From Arthrobacter sp. GMC3 (GTDB taxonomy: Bacteria > Actinomycetota > Actinomycetes > Actinomycetales > Micrococcaceae): a DNA stretch of 64,000 bases. Position numbers and translations under genes: made by a program. The stretch covers positions 609,118 to 673,117 of the forward strand of contig NZ_PJIO01000001.1 of assembly GCF_002929305.1 (NCBI RefSeq), read 5' to 3'. Under the pieces are notes generated by a model, which saw only the letters and a list, made by a program, of their open reading frames with translations, did not search any database and was not told the DNA's origin. Shown here piece after piece: positions 1-8,624 of this stretch. How positions within the stretch are numbered: the first letter of the stretch is position 1; every line of letters starts with the position of its first letter.

Positions 1-232
1 CGGCAGAACCGGGGCCCTGATCAAGGTAGCCACTGACCAGTAGGCCCGCCGAAATAAGAAGAAGTGCCACACCGAAGGTCAACGCCACTCGGACAAAGGC
101 CAGCCGGCGCGCCACCGGAATGGCAAGCTCCGCCAGAGTTGTTGGGGTGATGACTTCCGGGATGGGCGCGGGCTGGGCTGTTATGGTGCCGTAAGAAAAC
201 GCCAACGTATCCCGCTCTTGCTTCTTAGCCAT
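1..232 (-). CDS. Putative membrane protein, N-terminal part only
   Basis: The gene runs off the left edge of the window; 77 codons are visible. The start ATG (230-232) has a GGGAAAG Shine-Dalgarno sequence about 8 nt upstream on the minus strand. The visible protein has a polar N-terminus (MAKKQERDTLAFSYG), a proline-rich linker and one hydrophobic segment near residues 47-67 (VRVALTFGVALLLISAG), so it is probably inner-membrane anchored with its C-terminal part outside. I do not recognise a family. It is divergent from the BtrH-like gene at 367. Confidence 0.6.
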   Translation of the reverse strand, partial: MAKKQERDTLAFSYGTITAQPAPIPEVITPTTLAELAIPVARRLAFVRVALTFGVALLLISAGLLVSGYLDQGPGSA

Positions 233-314
233 GATGATCTTTCCCTATCGCCCCGCCAAGAGTGCGTCCTCGGCGGTATCAACAAGCATAAAGTCGGCAT
301 CCGGAACCTGCCAT

Positions 315-352
315 GGGCAGGCCTCCCCACGCAACACCGTGGAGGCCTGCCC
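315..352. promoter_or_regulatory. Long palindrome in a divergent promoter region
   Basis: GGGCAGGCCTC (315-325) is the exact reverse complement of GAGGCCTGCCC (342-352). An inner CACG/CGTG pair extends the stem across a 2-nt bulge. Both flanking genes are transcribed away from it, so a terminator makes little sense. It overlaps the -35 region of the promoter at 355-360, which favours an operator. Confidence 0.55.
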
Positions 353-354
353 GA

Positions 355-360
355 TACAAT
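355..360 (+). promoter_or_regulatory. -10 box of a leaderless promoter (BtrH-like gene)
   Basis: TACAAT is followed by exactly 6 nt and then the ATG at 367, so transcription should begin at the start codon. No ribosome binding site is present, which fits a leaderless mRNA. Confidence 0.65.
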
Positions 361-366
361 CAAGCC

Positions 367-1431
367 ATGCCTGCCACCTATGATCCAGCCACTCCGATCT
401 CCCATTGGGATTCCGGCATGTGGAGCCGTGTCCTGGCGGCGTCGGGCACCCTGAATCCCTTCACCGACGACCCCTTTACCGAGGCCATGCTGGCGGGCCT
501 GGGCGGCGGCATTGGCTTCATGATCTTCACTTTTGAGTACAAAGACATCACTACCGCCTCAGTCGTCACCCGCTTTCATCCAGGCCCATACGTGGAGAAT
601 TTGCTTGCCCGCAGCGGCGCATCGGTCGCTATCGCCCAAACAAGTAGTGCCAAATTGGCCCGTGCGCGACTTGACGCTGCCCTGGAAACCGGAGTGCCCG
701 CCGTCGTTCGGGTGGTCCGTGGACAGCTGCCCTGGGTCGCCGAGGACCCACTGGCCGACATGGACTCGCTGGACATTGCCGTGGTGGCCCGAGACGGCGA
801 GACCTATCTGGTGGACGACGGCGGCGGCCACCTTGAGCGCATCAGTGCAGTTGCCCTGGCCGCGGCGAGGGGTAGCCGGAAGGCAGACAAGTATTGGCAG
901 GCGCACGTGGAACCCGGCGTCGGAACCGTGCTGACTCGTGAGGTGCTTAGGGAGTCCATTGCCCAGACAGCTGATGCGCTTCTGGCCACGAGTGCCCCTC
1001 CAGGGATCCCGCCAGGCTATTCCAAGAACTTTGGAATTGCCGGCATGAGGTCCTGGGCGCGATGGCTGGCAGATACCTCCTCAAAGCGCGGGTGGGCTCG
1101 GGTGTTTGGCGACCCGGACCGTGCCGCCGCCGGATTGGGCATGTTGCACGGGCAGCTCGCAGGGCGACGGTTCTCTGGTCCGGGAGCGCTGCGCCCCTTG
1201 TACGCCGATTTTTTGCAGGAGGTGGGTGCAACTGCGTACGGCGGATCCGGCGTCGAAACGTCCACTCTGGACGATGCGGCCGTGCAATACCGCCAGCTCG
1301 CTGCGCATTGGGATGACCTCACGGCCTTGGTTGGTGCCGCAGGGGAACCCGATTTTGTTCCCATGGCTAACGCCGTGGAAGTCATCGCCGATCTGGAGGC
1401 CGAGGCGGCAAGGACGCTGCAGAAGTCCTGA
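367..1431 (+). CDS. BtrH N-terminal domain-like protein
   Basis: The 354-aa product resembles the cysteine-peptidase-like BtrH_N family (with DUF4872), named after the butirosin acyl-transfer enzyme BtrH. Its substrate here is unknown. The N-terminal half contains GGGIGFMIFTFEY and a segment typical of the family (LPWVAEDPLADMDSLDIAVV). The C-terminal half is helical. An upstream in-frame ATG at 313 is rejected because it lies in the palindrome and ahead of the -10 box at 355-360; the leaderless start at 367 fits better. The gene is 50 bp ahead of guaB3, which has its own promoter. Confidence 0.7.
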   Translation: MPATYDPATPISHWDSGMWSRVLAASGTLNPFTDDPFTEAMLAGLGGGIGFMIFTFEYKDITTASVVTRFHPGPYVENLLARSGASVAIAQTSSAKLARARLDAALETGVPAVVRVVRGQLPWVAEDPLADMDSLDIAVVARDGETYLVDDGGGHLERISAVALAAARGSRKADKYWQAHVEPGVGTVLTREVLRESIAQTADALLATSAPPGIPPGYSKNFGIAGMRSWARWLADTSSKRGWARVFGDPDRAAAGLGMLHGQLAGRRFSGPGALRPLYADFLQEVGATAYGGSGVETSTLDDAAVQYRQLAAHWDDLTALVGAAGEPDFVPMANAVEVIADLEAEAARTLQKS

Positions 1432-1469
1432 GTTCGTAGCTGCTTTAAGGCCAAAGCGCGTGGCTGGGA

Positions 1470-1475
1470 TAGGCT
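1470..1475 (+). promoter_or_regulatory. -10 box of a leaderless promoter (guaB3)
   Basis: TAGGCT is followed by 6 nt (AGGGGC) and then the GTG at 1482. Confidence 0.6.
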
Positions 1476-1481
1476 AGGGGC

Positions 1482-2606
1482 GTGACTTATGAGATTGAGA
1501 TTGGCCGTGGCAAGCGTGGACGTCGTGCGTACTCTTTGGATGACATTGCGATCGTTCCTTCCCGACGCACCCGTGACCCCAAGGATGTGTCAGTAAAATG
1601 GCAGATCGACGCCTACCAGTTTGAGATGCCGGTGATCGGCGCCCCCATGGACTCCGTCATGTCCCCGGAGACTGCCATCGCCTTGGGCAAGCTGGGCGGC
1701 CTGGGCGTACTGGACCTGGAGGGTTTGTGGACCCGGTACGAGGATCCGCAGCCTGTGCTCGATGAGATCGCACAGCTAGAGGGCTCCGTGGTTAACCCGG
1801 AGACGACCTTGCGCTTGCAGCAGCTTTACAGCCCGCCGATCCAGCCCGAACTCATCACCCAACGCCTGGCCGAGATCCGGGCCGCGGGCGTGACCGTGGC
1901 CGGTTCATTGACGCCGGGGCGCACCCAGGAGTTCTACAAGACCGTTGTTGCAGCGGGCGTTGACGTCTTTGTCATCCGCGGGACCACGGTTTCCGCTGAA
2001 CACGTCTCCAAAACCACCGAGCCGTTGAATTTGAAGCAGTTCATCTACGAACTCGATGTGCCCGTCATTGTTGGTGGCGCGGCCGGTTACACACCCGCAC
2101 TGCACCTGATGCGCACCGGAGCAGCCGGTGTACTGGTCGGCTTCGGAGGCGGCGCGTCCACCACCACACGCCGCGCCCTGGGCATTCGCTCACCCATGGC
2201 CAGCGCCATCTCCGACGTCGCTGCAGCGCGCCGCGACTACATGGATGAGTCCGGTGGACGGTATGTTCACGTGATCGCCGACGGCGGCATGGGCTCCAGT
2301 GGTGACATCGTCAAGGCCATCGCCATGGGCGCCGACGCCGTCATGCTCGGTGCTGCGCTCTCCCGCGCAGCTGAGGCTCCCGGACAGGGCTGGCACTGGG
2401 GTGCTGAGGCACACCATCAGGAACTGCCCCGCGGACACCGCGTGAATATGGGCACAGTGGGAACGCTGGCCGAGGTACTGCACGGCCCGGCACATCAGTC
2501 CGATGGCACGTCCAACCTGATTGGTGCCTTGCGCCGCTCCATGGCCACCACGGGCTACTCGGATCTGAAGGAATTCCAGCGCGTTGAAGTGCTGGTTTCC
2601 CCGTAA
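1482..2606 (+). CDS. guaB3: GuaB3-family IMP dehydrogenase-related protein
   Basis: This 374-aa TIM-barrel protein of the IMPDH/GMPR superfamily has no CBS pair; full IMPDH is about 500 aa. N-terminal APMDSVM and the phosphate-binding segment VIADGGMGSSGDIVKA are conserved. The catalytic loop, GSICTT in true IMPDH, reads GGGASTTT at residues 222-229, so threonine 227 sits where the catalytic cysteine is expected. That is the usual state in actinobacterial GuaB3. Purine interconversion is therefore an assignment by family, and activity is uncertain. It starts with GTG on a leaderless promoter. guaA lies 7.5 kb away on the same strand. Confidence 0.9.
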   Translation: MTYEIEIGRGKRGRRAYSLDDIAIVPSRRTRDPKDVSVKWQIDAYQFEMPVIGAPMDSVMSPETAIALGKLGGLGVLDLEGLWTRYEDPQPVLDEIAQLEGSVVNPETTLRLQQLYSPPIQPELITQRLAEIRAAGVTVAGSLTPGRTQEFYKTVVAAGVDVFVIRGTTVSAEHVSKTTEPLNLKQFIYELDVPVIVGGAAGYTPALHLMRTGAAGVLVGFGGGASTTTRRALGIRSPMASAISDVAAARRDYMDESGGRYVHVIADGGMGSSGDIVKAIAMGADAVMLGAALSRAAEAPGQGWHWGAEAHHQELPRGHRVNMGTVGTLAEVLHGPAHQSDGTSNLIGALRRSMATTGYSDLKEFQRVEVLVSP

Positions 2607-2617
2607 CTTGCGAATTA

Positions 2618-2654
2618 AAAAGTGCCCCGGTCCTTTGCGGACCGGGGCACTTTT
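2618..2654. terminator. Bidirectional rho-independent terminator
   Basis: A perfect 16-bp stem (AAAAGTGCCCCGGTCC with its complement) encloses a 5-nt loop. A-tract and T-tract flank it, so it can serve both the converging guaB3 and the minus-strand surface-protein gene. Confidence 0.9.
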
Positions 2655-2658
2655 CGGT

Positions 2659-5600
2659 TTAGTGCTTGTTTAGCCGTCTCCTCTTGAGTGCGAAAGCTCC
2701 TCCGCCAGCCAGGAGCAGGAGCAGAGCCAGAACCAAGGGCGCTGCGGTCAGTGCTCCTGTCGCAGCCAGATCGTCTGCCCCATTTGTTGGAACTTTCGTT
2801 GGATTGGTTGTCCCCGAAGGAGTTGGACCTGTGGGCTTCTGCGACTCGACTTGCGCACCGGTGACCACGAAGCTGGCCTCGCCTCGCAGGCCCGAACTCA
2901 CCCCTTCGAATTGAATTGTTTGGCTGCCAGCGGCAAATGCCTCGGGTACGGCCCAGCTGGCTATAACCACTCCGGCGTTGTCCGCGATGAACGTGCCAAG
3001 GTCGAGGTTTGAAGTCGACAACGAGACCTTGACGGTCTCGTTAGGAGCGAAACCCTTGCCTGTGAAGGTGGTGCTTTGACCTGCGACCGCTGATTCTGGC
3101 GCGACAACAGTCGGAGCCAGTGCGGCGTTACCGACGGCCAAATTGAAGATACTTAGCCCTTCATCAACCAGGGGACTACCTTCCGGAAGGTCGATGCTTG
3201 CAACTGTTCGGCCCGCTGCAAGGGGGATTGCGTTGGTGAAGATCGATGCAGGCTCGGTGATCTTGACAATGGTTGCCGCTCCACCAACATATGACTGTGT
3301 ATGCCGCTGATGGAACGCCGATTGTGCGAGGACACCGGTGCTTGCCGATTTGTTTGTACTGAGCCAATTGGGCAAGGATATGGTGACCTTCTGGCTAGAC
3401 CCATCCGTGTAGTTGACGGTCGCTTCACCTTCGGCCTTTGTACCGGTGGAAAAGCCAACTACCAGCAGGGTTTTTCCCTGGCCGGTGATGGCGATGCGCT
3501 GACCGGCAGCCTTGACGACGTCGGGCGTACCCACCGCTGTCCCATGCCAGATGAAGTCAACACCATTGGCGGTCCGGCTCTGCCCGATCGTGAGGCCGGC
3601 ATCGGCCAAAGACTCTGCCGAAAAGGTTCGCCGGTCCACGGTGACAGCACCATTGCGTGGATTTGCACTTCTGGCGACGGCTGTTTGGTTAAACGCCTGC
3701 TCCATGGTCAGTGCCTGCCGAGCAACGCCTGGACCAGCGTAGGCTCCGATGTTGGGGGCGCCGTCGGACAGCGGGTTGCCGAAGTAGTCGCGCCCACCGT
3801 TGTCAGCCATGGGTGTGCCTGCGCCGATCAGTGGCGAGCCTTCCAGCAGCTGGTATCCATTGTTGGAAAGCGTCGTTTGACCGCTGCCGCCTGCCAGGAA
3901 CTTCGGATCACCAATGACGGCGCCGACCTCGTCCGACGGCGGCTTGATCCCACCGCTGTAAGCATTGTTCCGGTTTGTCCCTAAGCCGCTTTTGAGATTT
4001 CCTGACGGCGCGACGATCGCATTGTTAGCGAAATAGCGGGGCCCAGACATGTCGTCGAGGAAATCCCTTGAGGGGCAGTAGAACGTGTTGTTGTAAATGT
4101 AATGGACGCCGGGTCCGCCGCTGGCGCCACCTAGACGGCAATCATCCTGGGACACGTTGTAGCGCAGGATCACCTTTGTTGTGGTGGAACTGTTGCCACA
4201 ACCGGACACGCAATTGAGATAGAAGCCACCAGCATTGCCGTAGGAGTAGTTGTATTGGAACGTGCAGGTTCCCACCGTCTGGATATCGCAATCCCAAGCG
4301 GTGGAGTCATAGGTAGAGGTGACGCTGTTTCCGACCACGTTGTATTGAAACATCGTGTTGCGCGAGTTGTAAGGCCACATGCCCGCGAAGTTGCCGGCTA
4401 CGAAGGGGTGCTTTCCCATGCCAAGGTTCAGAGCGGAGTTGTATTCGACCAAAGGTTCGTCGGCGTTGTGCACGACGATTCCGTCGCCGCCGACCGAGTC
4501 GATCTTGTTTCCCGAGATCAGCACGTTGGTGTGGTATTTGTTTGTGTCGGCGGCGAGCTTGATGCCGCCGCCACCGGTGTCGTTGACGCGGTTATTAGTA
4601 ATGGTGATTCCTGCATAGGCGCCGGATCCGGACTGGACTTGAACCATGATTCCTGCAGACAGTGGAAAATCTGCCGATTGGGATCCCGTCTTGTTCGACC
4701 AGCCGGCAACATCCTCAACGTGATTCTCCGTGACAACAACCCCGCCCTGATCGGCTGCGGTGGTCGCGTTGAACAAGATTCCCACCCGGCGGGCGTGGTC
4801 GGTAGCCGGATTGATCACGTGGAGTCCGCTGATGGTCCAGTAGCTAGCGTTTGTAATTTGAATGGCAGCGACTGCCCCGTTGCCGTTGATGGTTGGCATT
4901 GCCCCGTCGCCGTATCCGAGCACGGAAATTGGGTGCCCTTTCAGGCCAGAGCCCTGAGGTGCCAGCTGTCCAACACAGTCCACCCCCGCCCGGAATCTAA
5001 TGGATTCACCGGGCAGGAATGATCCATGGCTGTTCACTTGGCTCAAGGAGTTATATGGGGCCTCCTTGGTTCCGTCGCCTTCAATGGCGGCTGAGCAATC
5101 AACGAAGTACTGACCGGTGGAGATGGATGTCACTGCTGCCGTGATAGTTCCGCTGGTTGGAGCGTTGAACTTTCCCACCCCGGTCGCCAGAATCTCGCCT
5201 GCACCGACAGCAGCGCCGGCCGGGACAACAAATTTTGCCGTTGCTTCACCAAAGTCATTCGCAACGGCCGTGCTGACACTCGTTCCGCGGAAGGAGAGTT
5301 GAACTGCAGACTGCGGCAAAACCCCGGAGACTACGACGGTTGCCAGATCACCGGCAACCAAGGAGTCCAGCCTGGTATCGGAGGCTGCCCGAATCTGGAG
5401 CGGATTGGCAATGTAGGCGTCGGTGCAGTTGAGTTTCGCGTCGCCCCAATCGGCATGATCATTGCCGTTGCCTTCAGAGCCCTCATTGGCGCGCAAGGTG
5501 AGCGTGCTTGCCCCTGCCACATCAAGATTGACGAGGATCGGTCCGTCCGAGCCGCGACTTTCGGCCGAGAACTTTTCGATTCCGTCGACAAGCACCTTGA

Positions 5601-5970
5601 AGTCCACCCGTCCCTTGCTGCCCTGAGTGTCGTCAATTCCGACATAGGACAGGAACTGGCGGCAAGCCTTGTTCAGGTCGTAGGTAATCTCGGATGTTGC
5701 ATGCGTTCCCAGACCCTTGGCATAAACGACGCCACCAACGGTCAACGGTTGGCGATTGGCATCGTTTGCTTCTTTGCTGCCGTTGCTCATATCGCGTTCG
5801 ACGGGCCCCCACCCGTTGCTCATGCTCGTCCATGGAAGGTCTGAAACCTGGACAATTCCGGTTAGCGTCGGTTGTTCGTCGGCTACAGCCGCTGGCCCTG
5901 AAGCCAGGGTTGCTGCGGCCATCGCTACGGACAAAAGCAATGCTGATGTCGGTTTGGCGCGTAAACGCAT
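2659..5970 (-). CDS. Secreted NPCBM/parallel beta-helix protein with LAxTG anchor
   Basis: The 1103-aa product has a signal peptide (MRLRAKPTSALLLSVAMAAATLA). Next comes an NPCBM-like carbohydrate-binding domain (about 40-182, with the hallmark YAKGLGTHATSEITYDL). A beta-sandwich linker and a right-handed parallel beta-helix follow (about 290-740; repeated ITNNRV, ISGNKID, FQYNYSY turns). An Ig-like repeat (about 960-1045) precedes the sorting signal LAATG at 1068-1072, a hydrophobic stretch and the tail RRRLNKH. LAxTG is the class E sortase motif of actinobacteria, so the protein is probably covalently anchored to the wall. The beta-helix suggests polysaccharide binding or cleavage; no catalytic residues were identified. 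Its promoter and possible operator lie at 6006-6054. Confidence 0.88.
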   Translation of the reverse strand: MRLRAKPTSALLLSVAMAAATLASGPAAVADEQPTLTGIVQVSDLPWTSMSNGWGPVERDMSNGSKEANDANRQPLTVGGVVYAKGLGTHATSEITYDLNKACRQFLSYVGIDDTQGSKGRVDFKVLVDGIEKFSAESRGSDGPILVNLDVAGASTLTLRANEGSEGNGNDHADWGDAKLNCTDAYIANPLQIRAASDTRLDSLVAGDLATVVVSGVLPQSAVQLSFRGTSVSTAVANDFGEATAKFVVPAGAAVGAGEILATGVGKFNAPTSGTITAAVTSISTGQYFVDCSAAIEGDGTKEAPYNSLSQVNSHGSFLPGESIRFRAGVDCVGQLAPQGSGLKGHPISVLGYGDGAMPTINGNGAVAAIQITNASYWTISGLHVINPATDHARRVGILFNATTAADQGGVVVTENHVEDVAGWSNKTGSQSADFPLSAGIMVQVQSGSGAYAGITITNNRVNDTGGGGIKLAADTNKYHTNVLISGNKIDSVGGDGIVVHNADEPLVEYNSALNLGMGKHPFVAGNFAGMWPYNSRNTMFQYNVVGNSVTSTYDSTAWDCDIQTVGTCTFQYNYSYGNAGGFYLNCVSGCGNSSTTTKVILRYNVSQDDCRLGGASGGPGVHYIYNNTFYCPSRDFLDDMSGPRYFANNAIVAPSGNLKSGLGTNRNNAYSGGIKPPSDEVGAVIGDPKFLAGGSGQTTLSNNGYQLLEGSPLIGAGTPMADNGGRDYFGNPLSDGAPNIGAYAGPGVARQALTMEQAFNQTAVARSANPRNGAVTVDRRTFSAESLADAGLTIGQSRTANGVDFIWHGTAVGTPDVVKAAGQRIAITGQGKTLLVVGFSTGTKAEGEATVNYTDGSSQKVTISLPNWLSTNKSASTGVLAQSAFHQRHTQSYVGGAATIVKITEPASIFTNAIPLAAGRTVASIDLPEGSPLVDEGLSIFNLAVGNAALAPTVVAPESAVAGQSTTFTGKGFAPNETVKVSLSTSNLDLGTFIADNAGVVIASWAVPEAFAAGSQTIQFEGVSSGLRGEASFVVTGAQVESQKPTGPTPSGTTNPTKVPTNGADDLAATGALTAAPLVLALLLLLAGGGAFALKRRRLNKH

Positions 5971-6005
5971 ACAAATCCTCCTTGATTTGGCTGTGATGTC
6001 CCTTC

Positions 6006-6054
6006 AACCTAGGGATCGAGAATGTGCGAGTCAACAAATCGAACAAAATCGAAC
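6006..6054 (-). promoter_or_regulatory. Promoter with tandem operator-like boxes for the surface protein
   Basis: On the minus strand TTGACT (6029-6034) and TAGGTT (6006-6011) are separated by 17 bp. Just upstream of the -35 are two exact AAATCGAAC 9-mers (6036-6044 and 6046-6054, plus-strand reading), 10 bp apart, hence on the same helix face. Tandem boxes of this kind are typical of DeoR/GlpR-type operators. The divergent gene is glpD, so a shared regulator is possible but not shown. Confidence 0.5.
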
Positions 6055-6272
6055 GGTTATGATCGTCGATCGTACATTTGCGCTTGACACCTTTGTCACG
6101 CTCCACAGGAGCCAGGAGGGCGTGGCGGCAATGCTAGGGCATCGACGATCTCTGGAAGATAGTCAGCAGACTCGATGCGACAAATTCGCACAATGAGTTT
6201 CCCCCTGCCTTTCTGCTGGCTAACCGCGTAGGGTTTTCCTATCAGTTGATGGCGCCCTCCAGGAGGAATCGA

Positions 6273-8012
6273 ATGACAATCTCAACCCAGCCCAACGGCA
6301 ACTTGGGCCCGGCGGCTCGTGAAGCGTCGCTCCAAGCATTGAAAGCCACCACGGGGCCCGGCAAGGAACTAGATATCCTGATCGTTGGCGGCGGGGTGGT
6401 CGGTGCAGGATCGGCCCTGGACGCCGTCACCCGCGGTCTGAACGTGGGACTCGTGGAAGCCAACGACTGGGCTGCAGGGACGTCGTCGCGCTCGTCAAAA
6501 CTGATCCACGGCGGTCTTCGCTACCTGGAGATGCTTGACTTCGCCCTGGTGCAGGAAGCATTGCAGGAACGGGGTCTGCTCATTCAACGCATCGCGCCAC
6601 ACCTGGTGCGCCCGGTGCCTTTCCTGTACCCCCTGAGTAAGAGATTCATTGAGCGCCCCTACGTAGGCGCCGGCATTTTGCTCTATGACACCTTGGGCCT
6701 GACCAGCGGCAACAGCCGCGGCGTTCCCATGCACAAACACCTCACTCGCAGGGGAACCCTAAGAGCTGCCCCCAGTCTGAAAGACGACGCGATGATCGGC
6801 TCCATCCGCTACTACGACGCCCAAGTGGACGACGCGCGGCTGGTTGCGAATGTGATTCGCACTGCCGCCAGCTTTGGGGCCCATGTCGCCAACCAGACCG
6901 AGGTGATTGACTTCCTGCGAGAAGGTGAGCGGGTGGTGGGGGCCAAGGTGCGCAATCTGGAGGACGGGACCGAGTTTGAGATTCGGGCCAAGCAGGTCAT
7001 CAACGCCACGGGGGTTTGGACGGACCAGACGCAGGCCATGGTTACGGACCGTGGCCAGCTCAAGGTTCGGGCCTCCAAGGGGATCCACCTGGTGGTGCCA
7101 CGTGACAGGTTCCAATCGACGGTTGGCCTGATTCTGAAGACCGAAAAGTCCGTGCTATTCGTGATTCCCTGGGGCAGGCACTGGATCATCGGCACTACAG
7201 ACACCGATTGGAAGCTGGACAAGGCACACCCTGCCGCCTCCAGCAAGGACATCGACTACCTGCTCGAACACGTCAATAAGGTACTCAAGCGCCCACTCAC
7301 CCGGGAAGATGTCGAAGGCGTTTACGCCGGCCTGCGACCCCTGCTGGCGGGCGAAAATGACTCGACGGCCAAATTGTCCAGGGAACACGTCGTCGCCCAC
7401 CCCGTCCCCGGACTGGTGGTGGTTGCGGGCGGAAAGTTCACCACCTACCGGGTCATGGCCAAAGACGCGGTGGACGAGGCCACCCGGACACTGGACGAAA
7501 AAGTGCCCGTCAGCTGCACGGAAACCATCCCGCTGCTGGGGGCCACCGGATTCAAGGCGGCGTGGAACCGGCGCAACAAGACTGCCGAGGAAACGGGTGT
7601 CCACGTTGAGAGGGTGGAGCACCTGCTCAACCGCTACGGCTCCATGGCGCAAGACGTCCTAGAGCTGGTGGTCGCCACACCGGACCTAGGGCAGCCGCTG
7701 CCCGGTGCCGACGACTATCTAGGTGCTGAAGTGGTGTACGCAACCACCCATGAAGGCGCGTTGCACCTTGCCGATGTCCTGACAAGACGCACCCGAATTT
7801 CCATCGAGTCCTGGGATCGCGGGGTCGCAGCGGCCCCCGTAGTCGCTAGACTGATGGGAGATATTTTGGGGTGGAGTGAAACCCAAAAGGACAATGAAGT
7901 TGCCAACTACCTGGCCCGGGTTGAAGCCGAGCGACTCAGCCAACAACAGCCCGACGACGAATCAGCTGACGCCGCACGGCTAGGTGCGCCAGGAATTGTT
8001 CCGCTCATGTAG
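6273..8012 (+). CDS. glpD: Aerobic glycerol-3-phosphate dehydrogenase
   Basis: The 579-aa FAD enzyme oxidises sn-glycerol-3-phosphate to dihydroxyacetone phosphate at the membrane and passes electrons to quinone. The FAD-binding Rossmann motif LIVGGGVVGAG lies near residues 36-46, followed by the GlpD signature SSRSSKLIHGGLRYLE. The family sequences GRHWIIGTTDTDW and the C-terminal GKFTTYRVMAKDAVD are also clear. The ATG at 6273 is chosen because AGGAGG precedes it by 6 nt; the ATG at 6246 lacks a site. A PTS EIIA gene follows 42 bp later. No glpF or glpK is next to it. Confidence 0.95.
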   Translation: MTISTQPNGNLGPAAREASLQALKATTGPGKELDILIVGGGVVGAGSALDAVTRGLNVGLVEANDWAAGTSSRSSKLIHGGLRYLEMLDFALVQEALQERGLLIQRIAPHLVRPVPFLYPLSKRFIERPYVGAGILLYDTLGLTSGNSRGVPMHKHLTRRGTLRAAPSLKDDAMIGSIRYYDAQVDDARLVANVIRTAASFGAHVANQTEVIDFLREGERVVGAKVRNLEDGTEFEIRAKQVINATGVWTDQTQAMVTDRGQLKVRASKGIHLVVPRDRFQSTVGLILKTEKSVLFVIPWGRHWIIGTTDTDWKLDKAHPAASSKDIDYLLEHVNKVLKRPLTREDVEGVYAGLRPLLAGENDSTAKLSREHVVAHPVPGLVVVAGGKFTTYRVMAKDAVDEATRTLDEKVPVSCTETIPLLGATGFKAAWNRRNKTAEETGVHVERVEHLLNRYGSMAQDVLELVVATPDLGQPLPGADDYLGAEVVYATTHEGALHLADVLTRRTRISIESWDRGVAAAPVVARLMGDILGWSETQKDNEVANYLARVEAERLSQQQPDDESADAARLGAPGIVPLM

Positions 8013-8054
8013 GACTCATAACCCCCTGCACGACAGGGACCTGAAAGGTACTCA

Positions 8055-8546
8055 ATGACACCCGGTTCGCTCGAGCGGTACGAAACCGAACTGACCAATC
8101 CTGAACTGGTCATTTTGGAGATGGAAGCCAGCTCAAAAGAGGACGCCGCGGCACAACTAGCCACGAAACTCTTTGAACAGGGGCGCATCAGCGACCTAGA
8201 CGGATTCCTGCGTCACGTGAACGCCCGTGAACACCAGCTGGCAACAGGCCTGCCTGGCGGCATCGGGCTACCCCACGCGCGCAGTGACTATGTCACACAA
8301 ACCTCCATCGCAGTGGGCATCACCAAATTCGGGCACAGCCTGGATTTCGGTGCCGTGGACGGGCCCGCCACAGTGATCTTGCTCATTGCCACGCCTGCGA
8401 CCTCATTCTCCGAACACCTGGAAGTCCTCGCCACCATGGCACGCTCCTTGTTCAAGGAAAATTTCAGGGAATCACTGCGCCGCGCCCACGACACCGAGGT
8501 TATCGCCGAACTCATCAACTCCTCCCTCGTGTTCTTCGACCACTAG
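8055..8546 (+). CDS. PTS fructose/mannitol-type EIIA protein, stand-alone
   Basis: The 163-aa product is one EIIA type-2 domain. The phosphorylated histidine lies in GGIGLPHAR, the family signature. GAAAGG precedes the ATG. No EIIB, EIIC, HPr or EI gene is adjacent. The protein either serves a transporter encoded elsewhere or has a regulatory role, as in PtsN-like proteins; the position 42 bp behind glpD suggests a link to glycerol or carbon control. Confidence 0.85.
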   Translation: MTPGSLERYETELTNPELVILEMEASSKEDAAAQLATKLFEQGRISDLDGFLRHVNAREHQLATGLPGGIGLPHARSDYVTQTSIAVGITKFGHSLDFGAVDGPATVILLIATPATSFSEHLEVLATMARSLFKENFRESLRRAHDTEVIAELINSSLVFFDH

Positions 8547-8612
8547 GCCCCACGCCCTACCAACGCTCGCTTCTCGCCAACGGCGCATTCGTTGTTCTAC
8601 AGGGTTACGAAG

Positions 8613-8618
8613 TACCGT
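8613..8618 (+). promoter_or_regulatory. -10 box of a leaderless promoter (SURF1)
   Basis: TACCGT is followed by 6 nt and then the GTG at 8625. Confidence 0.55.
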
Positions 8619-8624
8619 TAGAGG

